Source: DAOTXL01 sp034435455
Lineage (GTDB): Bacteria > Chloroflexota > Anaerolineae > JAAYZQ01
Length of the DNA: 64,000 nucleotides
Direction of reading: 5' to 3'
Assembly: GCA_034435455.1 (NCBI GenBank)
Contig: DAOTXL010000137.1
Span: 54,687-118,686 of the forward strand
Shown here: piece by piece, positions 1 through 7,706 of the stretch
Numbering within the stretch: position 1 is the stretch's first letter
Layout of the letters: each line of letters opens with the position of its first letter
Made by a program: the position numbers and the translations under genes
The notes under the pieces: generated by a model
What the model was told of the DNA's origin: nothing
Database searches by the model: none
What the model saw: the letters and a program-made list of their open reading frames with translations, nothing else

Positions 1-1066
1 CGTTGACCCTGGCTGCCAGGTCGGCGGCGTCGCCGGGGGTGTAGAACAGGCTGGCTGCCTCATCGCCGACCACCTCTTGCAAGGCCGGCAGGCGGGGCAG
101 GACCGCGGGGATGCCGCAGGCCCAATATTCGAACTCTTTGAGCGTCACCCGCCCCCGCGCCGAAAGTACATCGGGCAGGATGACCAGCCCCAGGTCGCTG
201 GCCGATATGTAGCGGGCTACGTCGGCCTGGCGCACCCAGCCGGAAAAGTAAAAGCGGTCGGCCAGACCGGCAGCCGCGGCCCGCGCTTTGAGGTCGGGCA
301 CGGCCGTGCCGTCGCCGATCAGCCAGAAGCGGGTGCGGGGGTGACGGGCCAGGATGGCCGGCGCTGCTTCGACGAGCAGTTCCGGGCCATCCTGGGGGTC
401 TATGACGCCGTGAAAGATGAGCACATGGTCGGCGCCGGCGGCATATTTTTCGCGCAGGTCAGCCGCTTCCTGCCGGTGAAAAAGGTGGGTGTCCACGCCG
501 TCGTGGACAAGGTCCACCCGGTCGGAGCTGGCGCCGTAGGTGCGGACCAGGATGTCGCGCATGGCGTTGCTGATGGTGATGACATGGTCGGAGCGGCGCA
601 CGGTGGTCCGCTCCATCCAGCGGCCCACCGAGGCGGCCAGCCGCAGCCAGCGGCCCTTGTAGTCATCCAGGTACTCGAACAGCAGGTCGGTCAGGTCACA
701 CACGGCGACGGTGCGGGGCCGCAGCAGCCTGCCCAGCAACGCGGCGAACCCGGCGGCGGTGTTGTGGGTCAGGATGATGTCGGGTCCTAGCCGCCAGGCA
801 TAGGCGGCGGTGCGCAGGATGTTGAGCGGATAGATGAGGGCATATTTGCGCATCTTGCCGGGGTCCATGCGGCTGACGCCGGCCAGCGGCAGCACCCCCG
901 CCGCACCCAGTTCGCGCCCTGCTTCCTCCAGGCCCACGCCGAACGAGGCAGCGACATAGACCTGATGACCCCGCCCGGCCAGGGCACGGACAATGTTGAA
1001 GGTGCGGGGCGTCCCCCCGCCGCTGATGGGCACCAGCTCCTCAAAAATGACGACAAGTGCTTTCAC
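1..1066 (-). CDS. GT4-family glycosyltransferase, C-terminus cut by window edge
   Basis: Reading the minus strand from a GTG at 1066 gives an uninterrupted frame of 355 codons running off the left edge. The product has the GT-B layout of family 4 glycosyltransferases: an N-terminal Rossmann half beginning KALVVIFEELVPISGGG, a middle stretch resembling the EGLAFHGV-type hinge (here HVLIFHGVIDPQDGPE), and a C-terminal donor half with LIGDGTAVPDLKARA and a KEFEYWACGIPAVLP segment equivalent to the EX7E donor site. It should transfer a nucleotide-activated sugar onto a cell-surface glycan in the cytoplasm. The GTG overlaps the TGA of the duplicated glycosyltransferase tail (GTGTGA), so it was once translationally coupled to the gene upstream. 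The substrate cannot be told from sequence. Confidence 0.8.
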   Translation of the reverse strand, partial: MKALVVIFEELVPISGGGTPRTFNIVRALAGRGHQVYVAASFGVGLEEAGRELGAAGVLPLAGVSRMDPGKMRKYALIYPLNILRTAAYAWRLGPDIILTHNTAAGFAALLGRLLRPRTVAVCDLTDLLFEYLDDYKGRWLRLAASVGRWMERTTVRRSDHVITISNAMRDILVRTYGASSDRVDLVHDGVDTHLFHRQEAADLREKYAAGADHVLIFHGVIDPQDGPELLVEAAPAILARHPRTRFWLIGDGTAVPDLKARAAAAGLADRFYFSGWVRQADVARYISASDLGLVILPDVLSARGRVTLKEFEYWACGIPAVLPRLPALQEVVGDEAASLFYTPGDAADLAARVN

Positions 1067-1159
1067 ACCTCCAACTCCTCGTATACCCGCTCCATCCGGC
1101 CCACCTGGGCCCGCCGGCTATACTGGGCCACGGCCTTTTGCCGCGCCGCACGGCCCAGC
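1063..1159. repeat. Left copy of a 97-bp imperfect direct repeat
   Basis: This segment aligns without gaps to 1570-1666 (offset 507) with about six mismatches. In the minus strand it encodes the last ~30 residues of a GT4 glycosyltransferase, ending GRMERVYEELEV and a stop. It is a detached second copy of the 3' end of the gene at 1570-2751, separated from it by the toxin-antitoxin remnant. Confidence 0.9.
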
Positions 1160-1167
1160 AACAAGTT

Positions 1168-1470
1168 TTATTCCTGGCAATAGTCGGGACTCGATTCCCG
1201 CAGGATCCTGACGTCTGCCAGAACTCTCTCTCTGACCCAGGTGTTGACGAGCACCTCAGAGGACGTATGCCTTGTTCTGGCAATCTCTGTCAATTTCTCG
1301 GCAAGATCTGCATCAAGGGCGACGAGATGAACCCGTTGCCTGATCTCCACGTCGAAATCAGCTTCGGGCATCTGCTCCAGATAATCTCCCCAGTCGTGGG
1401 TGTCAAAATGCTCGATCAACCGGTCGAGAGACCCAAATTGTGGCAGGCTTCCTGTCTCACTTTCTGTCAT
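1168..1470 (-). CDS. BrnA/CopG-like antitoxin
   Basis: A 100-residue protein starting at ATG 1470, chosen because GGAAAGG lies just upstream and because the family begins near here. The sequence has an acidic N-terminal half (SLDRLIEHFDTHDWGDYLEQ) followed by a short strand and helices (RVHLVALDADLAEKL, SSEVLVNTWVRERVL) that fit a ribbon-helix-helix antitoxin of the BrnA/CopG type with the usual FDTHD-x-x-x-Y linker. Such proteins bind DNA as dimers and neutralise a BrnT RNase. The toxin frame immediately upstream overlaps this start by 14 bases, as in BrnTA operons, but only its last 38 codons survive. The antitoxin therefore looks orphaned. It sits between two copies of a glycosyltransferase 3' end, which marks the block as an insertion. 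Confidence 0.75.
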   Translation of the reverse strand: MTESETGSLPQFGSLDRLIEHFDTHDWGDYLEQMPEADFDVEIRQRVHLVALDADLAEKLTEIARTRHTSSEVLVNTWVRERVLADVRILRESSPDYCQE

Positions 1471-1573
1471 ATTGTCGCCTTTCCTTCTTTGCCATGTCCC
1501 TGGCACTCAAGACAAGCGCTTCCCTGGTCGTCTTGTAGATGAAAAGCACGGCCAGATACCGCTCGATTCTCAC
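1457..1573 (-). pseudogene. BrnT-like toxin, C-terminal remnant
   Basis: A 38-codon frame that begins at the GTG overlapping the stop of the upstream glycosyltransferase and ends inside the antitoxin start. It reads RYLAVLFIYKTTREAL then VLSARDMAKKERRQYDRK. The ISARDM...ERRxY pattern is the C-terminal signature of BrnT-family RNase toxins, which are normally about 90 residues. The N-terminal half is missing, so no active toxin is expected. Family assignment is from the motif only. Confidence 0.65.
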
Positions 1574-1666
1574 ACCCCCAGCTCCTCATACACCCGCTCC
1601 ATCCGGCCCACCTGGGCCCGCCAGCTATACTGCGCCACGGCCTTTTGCCGCGCCGCACGGCCCAGC
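1570..1666. repeat. Right copy of the 97-bp imperfect direct repeat
   Basis: This is the in-frame 3' end of the complete glycosyltransferase gene. It matches 1063-1159 at an offset of 507 bases. The interval between the copies holds the BrnT remnant and BrnA-like antitoxin, so the pair has the layout of an insertion that duplicated its target. Confidence 0.9.
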
Positions 1667-2751
1667 CGCGCCCGCAGGTCGGCATCGGCCAGCAGGTGGA
1701 GGGTGGCTGCCACGAACGCCTGGTCCACCTGGTCGGTCAGCAGGATCTCCTCGCCGTCCACAAACTCCTGCCCCTCGGCGCCGAGGCGGGTGGAGACGAT
1801 GGCCCGCGCGTTGGCCGCCGCCTCCACGATCTTGAGCCGGGTACCCGACCCCGCATCGAGGGGCACCAGCACCAGGTCGGAGGCGGAGAGGTAGTCGCTC
1901 AGGTTGGGCCGGACGCCCGGGCGCGCATCTACAAAGCCGGTAAAGATCATACCATCTCGCCGGTAGTTTGTCAATCTCTCAGCCCCCTGGCCGATGATCA
2001 GGAAGCGGGCTTCGGGATAGTGCGCCCAGACCGCCGGCGCAATTTGGTCGGCGATGTAAGCCACGGCGCGGAGGTTGGGCAGGTAGTCCAGTTTGCCGAC
2101 AAAGGTCAGCACCGGCACCTGGTCGCTCAAGCCCAGCGCCCGGCGGGCAGCGGCCGCCCCGGCGGGCCGGTAGTCGAACAGCTCGGGGTCCACGCCGTGG
2201 GGGATGATCGTAAACCGCTCCGATGGCACATGGTACAGGTCAACCATGAACTCGCGATCCACGTCGGACAGGGCCACCACCCGGTCGGCGGCGCGGCAGG
2301 CCCAGCCCTCCAGCCATTTCAGGAACTTCAGAAACGGGCTGGTCAGGCCCATGCGCACAAATTTCTGATACTCGACATTTTCCTGCATCAGCACCACCGG
2401 CACTCCCAGCCGCTTTCGCAGCCAGAGGGCCGCCGGCGCGGTCCACAGCAGTTCGGCCTGGATGACGTCGGGCCGGAAGCGGCGGGTGGCCTGCCGGGCC
2501 GCATGGTAGTAGAAAGGGTTGACGAGCAGCCCCTTGTAGCCCAGCCGGTCCAGGGGGGAGGGGCGGCAATAACGGATCGTCAGGTTGGGGTGCTGCAGGT
2601 CGATCTGACCATGCTGCGAGTAGAGCCTGCACAGCAAAGCGTAGAGCTGGTTGGTTTCAGATAGGAATTGGACGGTGTGGTAGATGGCCGTGCTGCTGCC
2701 GTGCACCGGCGGGAAGATGTCGCACGGGGAGAGGAGCAGAATCTTGCGCAT
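1570..2751 (-). CDS. GT4-family glycosyltransferase
   Basis: A complete 393-residue GT-B glycosyltransferase of family GT4. The N-terminal acceptor domain starts KILLLSPCDIFPPVHGSS, the glycine-rich loop of the family. The C-terminal donor domain contains LTFVGKLDYLPNLRAV, a nucleotide-binding stretch, and GSGTRLKIVEAAANARAIVS, which carries the E-x7-E-like donor contact. A likely role is adding a sugar during exopolysaccharide or lipid-linked glycan assembly at the cytoplasmic membrane. It is followed on the same strand by the toxin-antitoxin remnant and a further GT4 gene, and preceded by an epimerase and a GT2 transferase. Its 3' end is the template of the duplicated 97-bp segment. The specific sugar is unknown. 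Confidence 0.85.
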   Translation of the reverse strand: MRKILLLSPCDIFPPVHGSSTAIYHTVQFLSETNQLYALLCRLYSQHGQIDLQHPNLTIRYCRPSPLDRLGYKGLLVNPFYYHAARQATRRFRPDVIQAELLWTAPAALWLRKRLGVPVVLMQENVEYQKFVRMGLTSPFLKFLKWLEGWACRAADRVVALSDVDREFMVDLYHVPSERFTIIPHGVDPELFDYRPAGAAAARRALGLSDQVPVLTFVGKLDYLPNLRAVAYIADQIAPAVWAHYPEARFLIIGQGAERLTNYRRDGMIFTGFVDARPGVRPNLSDYLSASDLVLVPLDAGSGTRLKIVEAAANARAIVSTRLGAEGQEFVDGEEILLTDQVDQAFVAATLHLLADADLRARLGRAARQKAVAQYSWRAQVGRMERVYEELGV

Positions 2752-2812
2752 TGTGGTTCAAAAAGGCCTGGCAGGTTCAGGAGGTTGTCCCTCTCTGGCG
2801 ACCCCGGTCGGG

Positions 2813-3940
2813 TTAGCTGACCAGGGCTTTTTCGGCCAGTTCCTTCTCGACCTGGGCAAAGCGGTCCTCTACCGTCTGCTCCCGCACCCAGGTCAGCAGG
2901 TCCCCCATCCCCTCTGACAGCGGGACGCGCGGATCAAAGCCCAGCAACCGGCGGGCCTTGCCCAGGTCGGCGTAGCAGTGGCGGATGTCGCCGGCACGGT
3001 ACTGGTGCCGGATCACGGGCCGGACCTCCCCGTTCGTCAGGTGCTGGCTCAGCATTTCGGCAATCTGGAGGACGGAGGTCGGCACGCCGGTGCCCAGGTT
3101 CAAGACCTGGTAGTCGGCTTCCGGCCGGTCCATGGCCAGCAGCATCCCCTGCACGATGTCACTGACATGGATAAAGTCCCGGCTCTGCAGACCATCTTCA
3201 TAGATGACCGGCGGCTGGCGGTTGAGCAGCCGGCTGGAAAAGATGGCCATGACGCCGGTATAGGGGTTGGAAAGGGCCTGGCGGGGGCCATAGACGTTAA
3301 AGAAGCGGAGCGCCACCGTCGGCAGGCCGTAGGCCAGGCCGGTGCACAGGAACATCTCTTCGTGGTCTCGTTTGGTAACGGCATAGATGGAGGTGGGGAA
3401 CAGCGGCTTGGCCTCGTCGGTCGGGGCGGGGCGTACCTCCCGGCCGCAGTGGGGGCATTTCATCTCCCACTCGCGGGCCTGGAGCTGGGCTTCGGGCCGC
3501 AACCGGGGGTAGACGACGCCGCAGCCGGCACATTCATATTTCCCCTCGCCATAGATCGACATGGACGAGGCGACGATCACCTTGCGCACCGAATGCCTGA
3601 TGTTGGTCAGCAGGTCGAGCAGCGTGGCACCCCCCAGGGTGTTCATTTCGGTATAGTAGCGGATCTGGTACATAGATTGACCCACCCCCACGGTCGCCGC
3701 CAGGTGAAAGACCACCTCTATGCCGTCCAGCGCCCGGCGCAGGGCCTCCGGGTCGCGCACATCCCCCCTGACAAATTCGGCGGCCGGGTTGAGGTAGCCG
3801 GGTACCGCCTGTTGGGGGCCATGCACCTGGGGCACCAGCGCATCGTAGACGCGCACCGTGTCCCCTCGTTCCACCAGCGCATCCACCAGAAATGAACCGA
3901 TGAATCCGGCTCCGCCTGTGACCAGAACCTTTTCTGCCAT
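2813..3940 (-). CDS. NAD-dependent sugar epimerase/dehydratase with zinc ribbon
   Basis: A 375-residue extended short-chain dehydrogenase. The Rossmann motif TGGAGFIGS is at residues 8-16, the active-site Ser lies in SSMSIYG near 125, and the catalytic YxxxK is Y186-K190. Between the Ser and Tyr there is an insert with C137-x2-C140 and C162-x2-C165, a probable structural zinc ribbon. The same insert occurs in enzymes annotated as dTDP-L-rhamnose 4-epimerases in actinobacteria, so a nucleotide-sugar 4-epimerase is the best guess. The ATG overlaps the stop of the upstream GT2 gene (TAATG), indicating one operon. The longer reading frame upstream of 3940 lies within the GT2 gene in another frame and is not believed to be coding. 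Confidence 0.85.
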   Translation of the reverse strand: MAEKVLVTGGAGFIGSFLVDALVERGDTVRVYDALVPQVHGPQQAVPGYLNPAAEFVRGDVRDPEALRRALDGIEVVFHLAATVGVGQSMYQIRYYTEMNTLGGATLLDLLTNIRHSVRKVIVASSMSIYGEGKYECAGCGVVYPRLRPEAQLQAREWEMKCPHCGREVRPAPTDEAKPLFPTSIYAVTKRDHEEMFLCTGLAYGLPTVALRFFNVYGPRQALSNPYTGVMAIFSSRLLNRQPPVIYEDGLQSRDFIHVSDIVQGMLLAMDRPEADYQVLNLGTGVPTSVLQIAEMLSQHLTNGEVRPVIRHQYRAGDIRHCYADLGKARRLLGFDPRVPLSEGMGDLLTWVREQTVEDRFAQVEKELAEKALVS

Positions 3941-4896
3941 TATTCCTCCCCGGTCGCATCCCATAGGTAGCGGATAGAGTATTCCTCTTCTGCCCGAAAG
4001 GTCATGTGGCGCAGCATCTCGCCCAGCAGGCCCACGCTGACAAGCTGGATGCCCACCACCAGGGCGGTGATGCCGAAGAAGAGCAGGGGCCGCCAGCCGA
4101 TCCCCCCCTCGATCAGCCATAACGCCGTCAGGTAGAGCATGATGACCGTGCCGATGGCGGCAAAGAGGCTGCCCGCCAGGCCGAACAGGTGCATGGGACG
4201 CTTCAGATAGGTGGTCAAAAAGAGCACACTGAGAAAGTCCAGATAGCTGCGGACAAAGCGCCGCCCGCCGAACTTGGAACGCCCGAAGCGACGGGGATGG
4301 TGAACGACCGGCACTTCGGCGACCCGATAACCCTTCCAGTGGGCCAGGACCGGGATGTAGCGGTGAAGCTCGCCATACAGGCGGAGCTCCTGAACCACCG
4401 GGCGGCGGTAGACCTTGAAACCGCAGTTGAGGTCGTTGAGCCGGATGCCGGTCAGGGTTGAGACGGTCCAGTTGGCAAAACGGGAAGGCCACCGTTTGGA
4501 GACCGGGTCCTGACGCTTCACCCGCCATGCCCCCACCAGGTCGTACCCTTCCTCCAGCCTGGCCAGCAGCCTGGGCAGTTCGGCCGGGTCATCCTGCAGA
4601 TCGGCATCCAGGGTGACCAGGATCTCGCCCTGCGCCCGGGCAAAGCCGGCACTCAGCGCCGCCGTCTTGCCAAAGTTGCGCCGGAACTGCACGACCCGCA
4701 CGTGGGCCCGGTCTCGTTCGTACAGGTCATGCAGGATGGCCGGGGAGCGGTCGGTGCTGCCATCGTCCACAAAGAGGATCTCGTACGGATAGGGCAGCGA
4801 GCCGGCGACCTGGGTCACCGCCTGGTACAGGAGCTCCAGCGAACCTTCCTCGTTGAGCACCGGGATGACAAACGAAATCATTGTGGTTTGATCCAT
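3940..4896 (-). CDS. GT2 polyprenyl-phosphate glycosyltransferase, membrane-anchored
   Basis: A 318-residue family 2 glycosyltransferase related to dolichol-phosphate mannose synthase and bacterial prophage GtrB/CsbB proteins. Visible motifs are VIPVLNEEGSLELLY (N-terminal nucleotide-sugar fold), VDDGSTDRS, VTLDADLQDDP (the DxD-type metal site) and a QxxRW-like region. Two C-terminal membrane helices (around residues 220-245 and 255-290) anchor it. It should load a sugar onto undecaprenyl phosphate for transfer across the membrane. The start is uncertain: GTG 4911, ATG 4896 and ATG 4881 are all possible; 4896 keeps a normal family N-terminus. A promoter with TATAAT lies at 4931-4936. It heads the epimerase and GT4 genes. 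Confidence 0.85.
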   Translation of the reverse strand: MDQTTMISFVIPVLNEEGSLELLYQAVTQVAGSLPYPYEILFVDDGSTDRSPAILHDLYERDRAHVRVVQFRRNFGKTAALSAGFARAQGEILVTLDADLQDDPAELPRLLARLEEGYDLVGAWRVKRQDPVSKRWPSRFANWTVSTLTGIRLNDLNCGFKVYRRPVVQELRLYGELHRYIPVLAHWKGYRVAEVPVVHHPRRFGRSKFGGRRFVRSYLDFLSVLFLTTYLKRPMHLFGLAGSLFAAIGTVIMLYLTALWLIEGGIGWRPLLFFGITALVVGIQLVSVGLLGEMLRHMTFRAEEEYSIRYLWDATGEE

Positions 4897-4930
4897 CAGC
4901 CAGATATCCACCGGTCAGGCAACGGAAGCC

Positions 4931-4959
4931 ATTATATCACGAAAGGGAGGCATTTCCAA
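4931..4959 (-). promoter_or_regulatory. Sigma-70-type promoter for the polysaccharide operon
   Basis: On the minus strand TTGGAA (-35, 4954-4959) is followed after 17 bases by a perfect TATAAT (-10, 4931-4936). It points at the GT2 gene. Confidence 0.6.
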
Positions 4960-4977
4960 ATGGGCCGGCCCGGCAGA

Positions 4978-5006
4978 TTGTCAGCGATCGGGTTCCCTGG
5001 TATAAT
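4978..5006 (+). promoter_or_regulatory. Sigma-70-type promoter, probably giving a leaderless mRNA
   Basis: TTGTCA at 4978-4983, a 17-base spacer and TATAAT at 5001-5006. Transcription would start near 5013, one base before the ATG at 5014, and no Shine-Dalgarno sequence is present. Confidence 0.75.
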
Positions 5007-5013
5007 GACTGCT

Positions 5014-6117
5014 ATGAGAGGAAGGGGATGCTGGGGGCGGGCTTTGTTGGCGGCGCTGGCTCTGCTGGCCGGCGTGCCGCTCTCACCGCTGGTGACCCTG
5101 GGGCCACAACAGGTGGTGCCCAGTGTCAACCCCAAGTTGGGTGTCCACACCCGGCTGACCGACGAGGTCGAGCCGTGGAAGATCAAGCGCACGCTGGAAA
5201 TGGTGCGCGAGATGGGGGCGAGCTGGATCGTCGAATATTTCCCCTGGGCCTATTCCGAGCCGACGCCGGGCCGCTTTGACTGGAGCCACGCCGACCTGGT
5301 GGTGGATCACGCCCGCCGCCAGGGGTTGACCGTCATCGCCCGGTTGGGCTTTGTGCCCGAGTGGGCCCGGCCCGATCCGACGGTGCAGCCGACAACCTTT
5401 ACCTACCTGGACGAGGAGCATTATGACGATTTTGCCCGCTATGTCGCCGCTTTCGCGGAGCATTTTCGCGGGCGCGTGAGCCACATCGTCGTCTGGAATG
5501 AGCCGAACATCAGCCTGGAATGGGGCTATCGCCCGGTGGACCCGGAGGGCTATGTGGAACTGTTGCGTGCCGTCTATCCCCGCGCCAGGGCTGCCAACCC
5601 CGATCTGGTTGTGCTGGGTGGGGCACTGGCTCCCACCCTGGCCCCTGTGGGCGACCCGGAGGGCATGAACGACCTGGACTACCTGCGGCGGATGCTGGCT
5701 GCCGGAGCGGGCGAGGTGATGGACGGGCTGGCCGTCCACGCCTATGGCTGGCAAAAGCCACCCGATGCCCCGGCCAACCCCGCTGAGGTGAACTGGAACC
5801 GCACGGAGCTGCTCCGTCAACTGCTGGTCGAGGCCGGCTACGCCGACCTGCCGATTTACATCACCGAAGGGGGCTGGAACGACCATCCCCGCTGGACCAA
5901 GGCGGTGCCCCCTGCACAGCGGGCGGCCTTTACCGTGCAGGCCTATCGGCAGGCGTTGGAAGAGTGGCCCTGGTGCCGGGCGGTCGTCCTGTGGGCCTTC
6001 CGCTTTCCTCGCCCGGCCAACACCTACCAGGACTATTTCACCTTTGTCGGTGCCGATTTCACGCCCAGGCCGATCTACTTTGCCGTGCAACGCTATGCCC
6101 GGGGGGAGGGGCCATGA
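5014..6117 (+). CDS. Secreted clan GH-A glycoside hydrolase (GH39/GH5-like)
   Basis: A 367-residue protein with a signal peptide (basic MRGRG, then a run of Ala/Leu ending near residue 30) and a single TIM-barrel. The acid/base Glu is in VVWNEPN and the nucleophile Glu in IYITEGGWN, the two strand-4 and strand-7 glutamates of clan GH-A retaining hydrolases. The tail of the barrel has VLWAFRFPRP. It is expected to act outside the membrane on a plant or microbial glycan; the substrate is not determined by these motifs. The start at 5014 is chosen because the -10 box TATAAT ends at 5006, which makes the alternative ATG at 5005 fall inside the promoter. The stop overlaps the next gene (ATGA). Confidence 0.8.
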   Translation: MRGRGCWGRALLAALALLAGVPLSPLVTLGPQQVVPSVNPKLGVHTRLTDEVEPWKIKRTLEMVREMGASWIVEYFPWAYSEPTPGRFDWSHADLVVDHARRQGLTVIARLGFVPEWARPDPTVQPTTFTYLDEEHYDDFARYVAAFAEHFRGRVSHIVVWNEPNISLEWGYRPVDPEGYVELLRAVYPRARAANPDLVVLGGALAPTLAPVGDPEGMNDLDYLRRMLAAGAGEVMDGLAVHAYGWQKPPDAPANPAEVNWNRTELLRQLLVEAGYADLPIYITEGGWNDHPRWTKAVPPAQRAAFTVQAYRQALEEWPWCRAVVLWAFRFPRPANTYQDYFTFVGADFTPRPIYFAVQRYARGEGP

Positions 6118-6914
6118 CGGCCAGGCAGCGGTGGCTGCTCGCCGCGATTCTCATGGCGGTGCTGCTGGCGGTGGGGCTGTGGCTGCTGCGGCGGGTGTTG
6201 CCGCCGGCGGTGGATCCAACCTGGGAGCGGGTGGTGGAGACAGGCGTGCTGCGGGTGTGCACCGACCCCAGTTGGCCTCCCTTTGAATTTGTGGATGAGG
6301 GGACCGGGCAGGTCCGGGGGTTCGACATGGAGCTGGCCGGATTGCTGGCGGCCCGGTTGGTGCCGCGTGGGCGTGCCCAGATCGTTTCTGTCGGCTTTGA
6401 TGGGCTGTACGATGCGCTGCTGGCGGGCCGCTGCGATGCCGTCCTCTCGGCCCTGCCCTACGAACCGCTGCGCACCCGCGATGTGGCCTACTCGGTGGCC
6501 TACTTTAACGCCGGGCTGGTGTTGGTGGTGCGGGAAGGAACCACCGATATCGAGGCGCCCGAGGACTTGGCCGGCCGGGCGGTGGGCGTCGAGTGGGGCT
6601 TTGTGCCGGAGGGCGATAGCCGGCAGCGGCTTTTTCTGCAGAGCCTGGGCCTGCGCCGTTACAACACGCCGCTGGACGCGCTCCGCGCCCTGCAGGCCGG
6701 TGAGGTGGAGGCGGCGCTGGTGGATCGCATCACCGCTCTGGCCTATCTACGCGATTGCCGGGGGTTGCGCATCGTTGGCCGACCCCTCACCGACCTGAAC
6801 TACGTCATCCCGGTGCGGCCTGATAGCTTCCGGCTGCTGGAAGAGGTCAACCGGGTGCTGCTAGAGATGCGCCGGGATGGCACGCTGGAACAGCTCCAGG
6901 AGGCGTGGTTTTGA
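6114..6914 (+). CDS. Membrane-anchored extracellular solute-binding protein (family 3)
   Basis: A 266-residue protein with an N-terminal membrane helix (WLLAAILMAVLLAVGLWLL) followed by a periplasmic-binding-protein type 2 domain. LRVCTDPSWPPFEFVD is the family 3 start, GFDMELAGLLAARL and DAVLSALPYEPLRT are further conserved blocks. Family members bind amino acids or similar small solutes. No ABC transporter permease or ATPase is beside it, so it may be a sensor or a stand-alone component. There is no lipobox Cys; anchoring is by the helix. It starts by ATGA overlap with the glycoside hydrolase gene and is probably co-transcribed with it. Confidence 0.8.
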   Translation: MTARQRWLLAAILMAVLLAVGLWLLRRVLPPAVDPTWERVVETGVLRVCTDPSWPPFEFVDEGTGQVRGFDMELAGLLAARLVPRGRAQIVSVGFDGLYDALLAGRCDAVLSALPYEPLRTRDVAYSVAYFNAGLVLVVREGTTDIEAPEDLAGRAVGVEWGFVPEGDSRQRLFLQSLGLRRYNTPLDALRALQAGEVEAALVDRITALAYLRDCRGLRIVGRPLTDLNYVIPVRPDSFRLLEEVNRVLLEMRRDGTLEQLQEAWF

Positions 6915-6919
6915 TCCCG

Positions 6920-7657
6920 TCAGGCCCGGCACGCTTCGGCCAGAGCGTCGAACAGGCGCCGGGCGCGGTCATCCTGGCCGGCCAGCTCTTCCGGGTGCCA
7001 CTGTACGCCGATGAGGAACGGATGCTCCGTCCCTTCCACCCCTTCGATGATGCCATCGGGGGCGCGGGCGACGACGGTCAGGCCGGCGGCGACCTCTTTG
7101 ATCGCCTGGTGATGGAGGCTGTTGACCGGCAGAGAGGTTGTACCCAGAATACGGGCCAGGCACGAGCCAGGGGTCACGACGACCGGGTGAGGCAGGTGGT
7201 CGCGGGGATAACCGGGATACCAGTCGTGTTTCCCGGCCTCCGGCAGTTGAGCTTCGATGTCCTGATACAGGCTACCACCCAGGGCCACATTCAACACCTG
7301 GATGCCCCGGCAGATGCCCAGCAGCGGTTTGCCCTCCGCCGCTGCCCAACGGACCAGCGCCAATTCCGTTTCATCGCGGATAGGGGTCACGCGGCCGCAT
7401 CGTTCATGGCGCACCTCGCCATAGTGGACCGGGTCCACATCCCCGCCGCCGGGCAGCAGCAGGCCATCCAGGCGCTCGTACAGGCGCCGTAGCCGGGCCG
7501 GATCGGTCACTTCGGGGATCAGGAGCGGCACGGCCCCGGCCTGGAGCACCGCCTGGATGTAGGTCTGGCTCTGCCCAAAGCGGGACGGTGCCTGGCCTCC
7601 GTTGGTCTGGAATTCACTACAAATGATACCGATAACCGGCGGTAAAGGGTGGCTCAT
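6920..7657 (-). CDS. Class I glutamine amidotransferase-like hydrolase (peptidase C26, PuuD-like)
   Basis: A 245-residue C26-family protein. The nucleophile elbow is LLGICRGIQVLNV (Cys), the second catalytic block is GVQWHPEE (His, Glu), and LLPGGGDVDPVHYG near residue 95 is the typical gamma-glutamyl-GABA hydrolase loop. The family cleaves gamma-glutamyl amides such as gamma-glutamyl-GABA in putrescine breakdown; other substrates are possible. It is the last minus-strand gene downstream of the acetate kinase fusion, 49 bases away, and converges with the solute-binding protein gene. Confidence 0.8.
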   Translation of the reverse strand: MSHPLPPVIGIICSEFQTNGGQAPSRFGQSQTYIQAVLQAGAVPLLIPEVTDPARLRRLYERLDGLLLPGGGDVDPVHYGEVRHERCGRVTPIRDETELALVRWAAAEGKPLLGICRGIQVLNVALGGSLYQDIEAQLPEAGKHDWYPGYPRDHLPHPVVVTPGSCLARILGTTSLPVNSLHHQAIKEVAAGLTVVARAPDGIIEGVEGTEHPFLIGVQWHPEELAGQDDRARRLFDALAEACRA

Positions 7658-7706
7658 CGCTCAAGACTCCGTTGGGGTGGTCTGCCTCAGGATCGATTGG
7701 CGCTGC

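Noticed and set aside
77..790. Long plus-strand frames opposite the glycosyltransferase genes (also 1645-2664, 2978-3895)
   Set aside because: They are low-complexity His/Gly/Gln/Arg-rich translations that mirror the GC-rich codon use of the minus-strand genes, with no start signals and no recognisable domain.
1168..1573. A functional BrnT-BrnA toxin-antitoxin system
   Set aside because: Only the last 38 codons of the toxin remain, merged with the glycosyltransferase stop; no catalytic N-terminal half can be found upstream.
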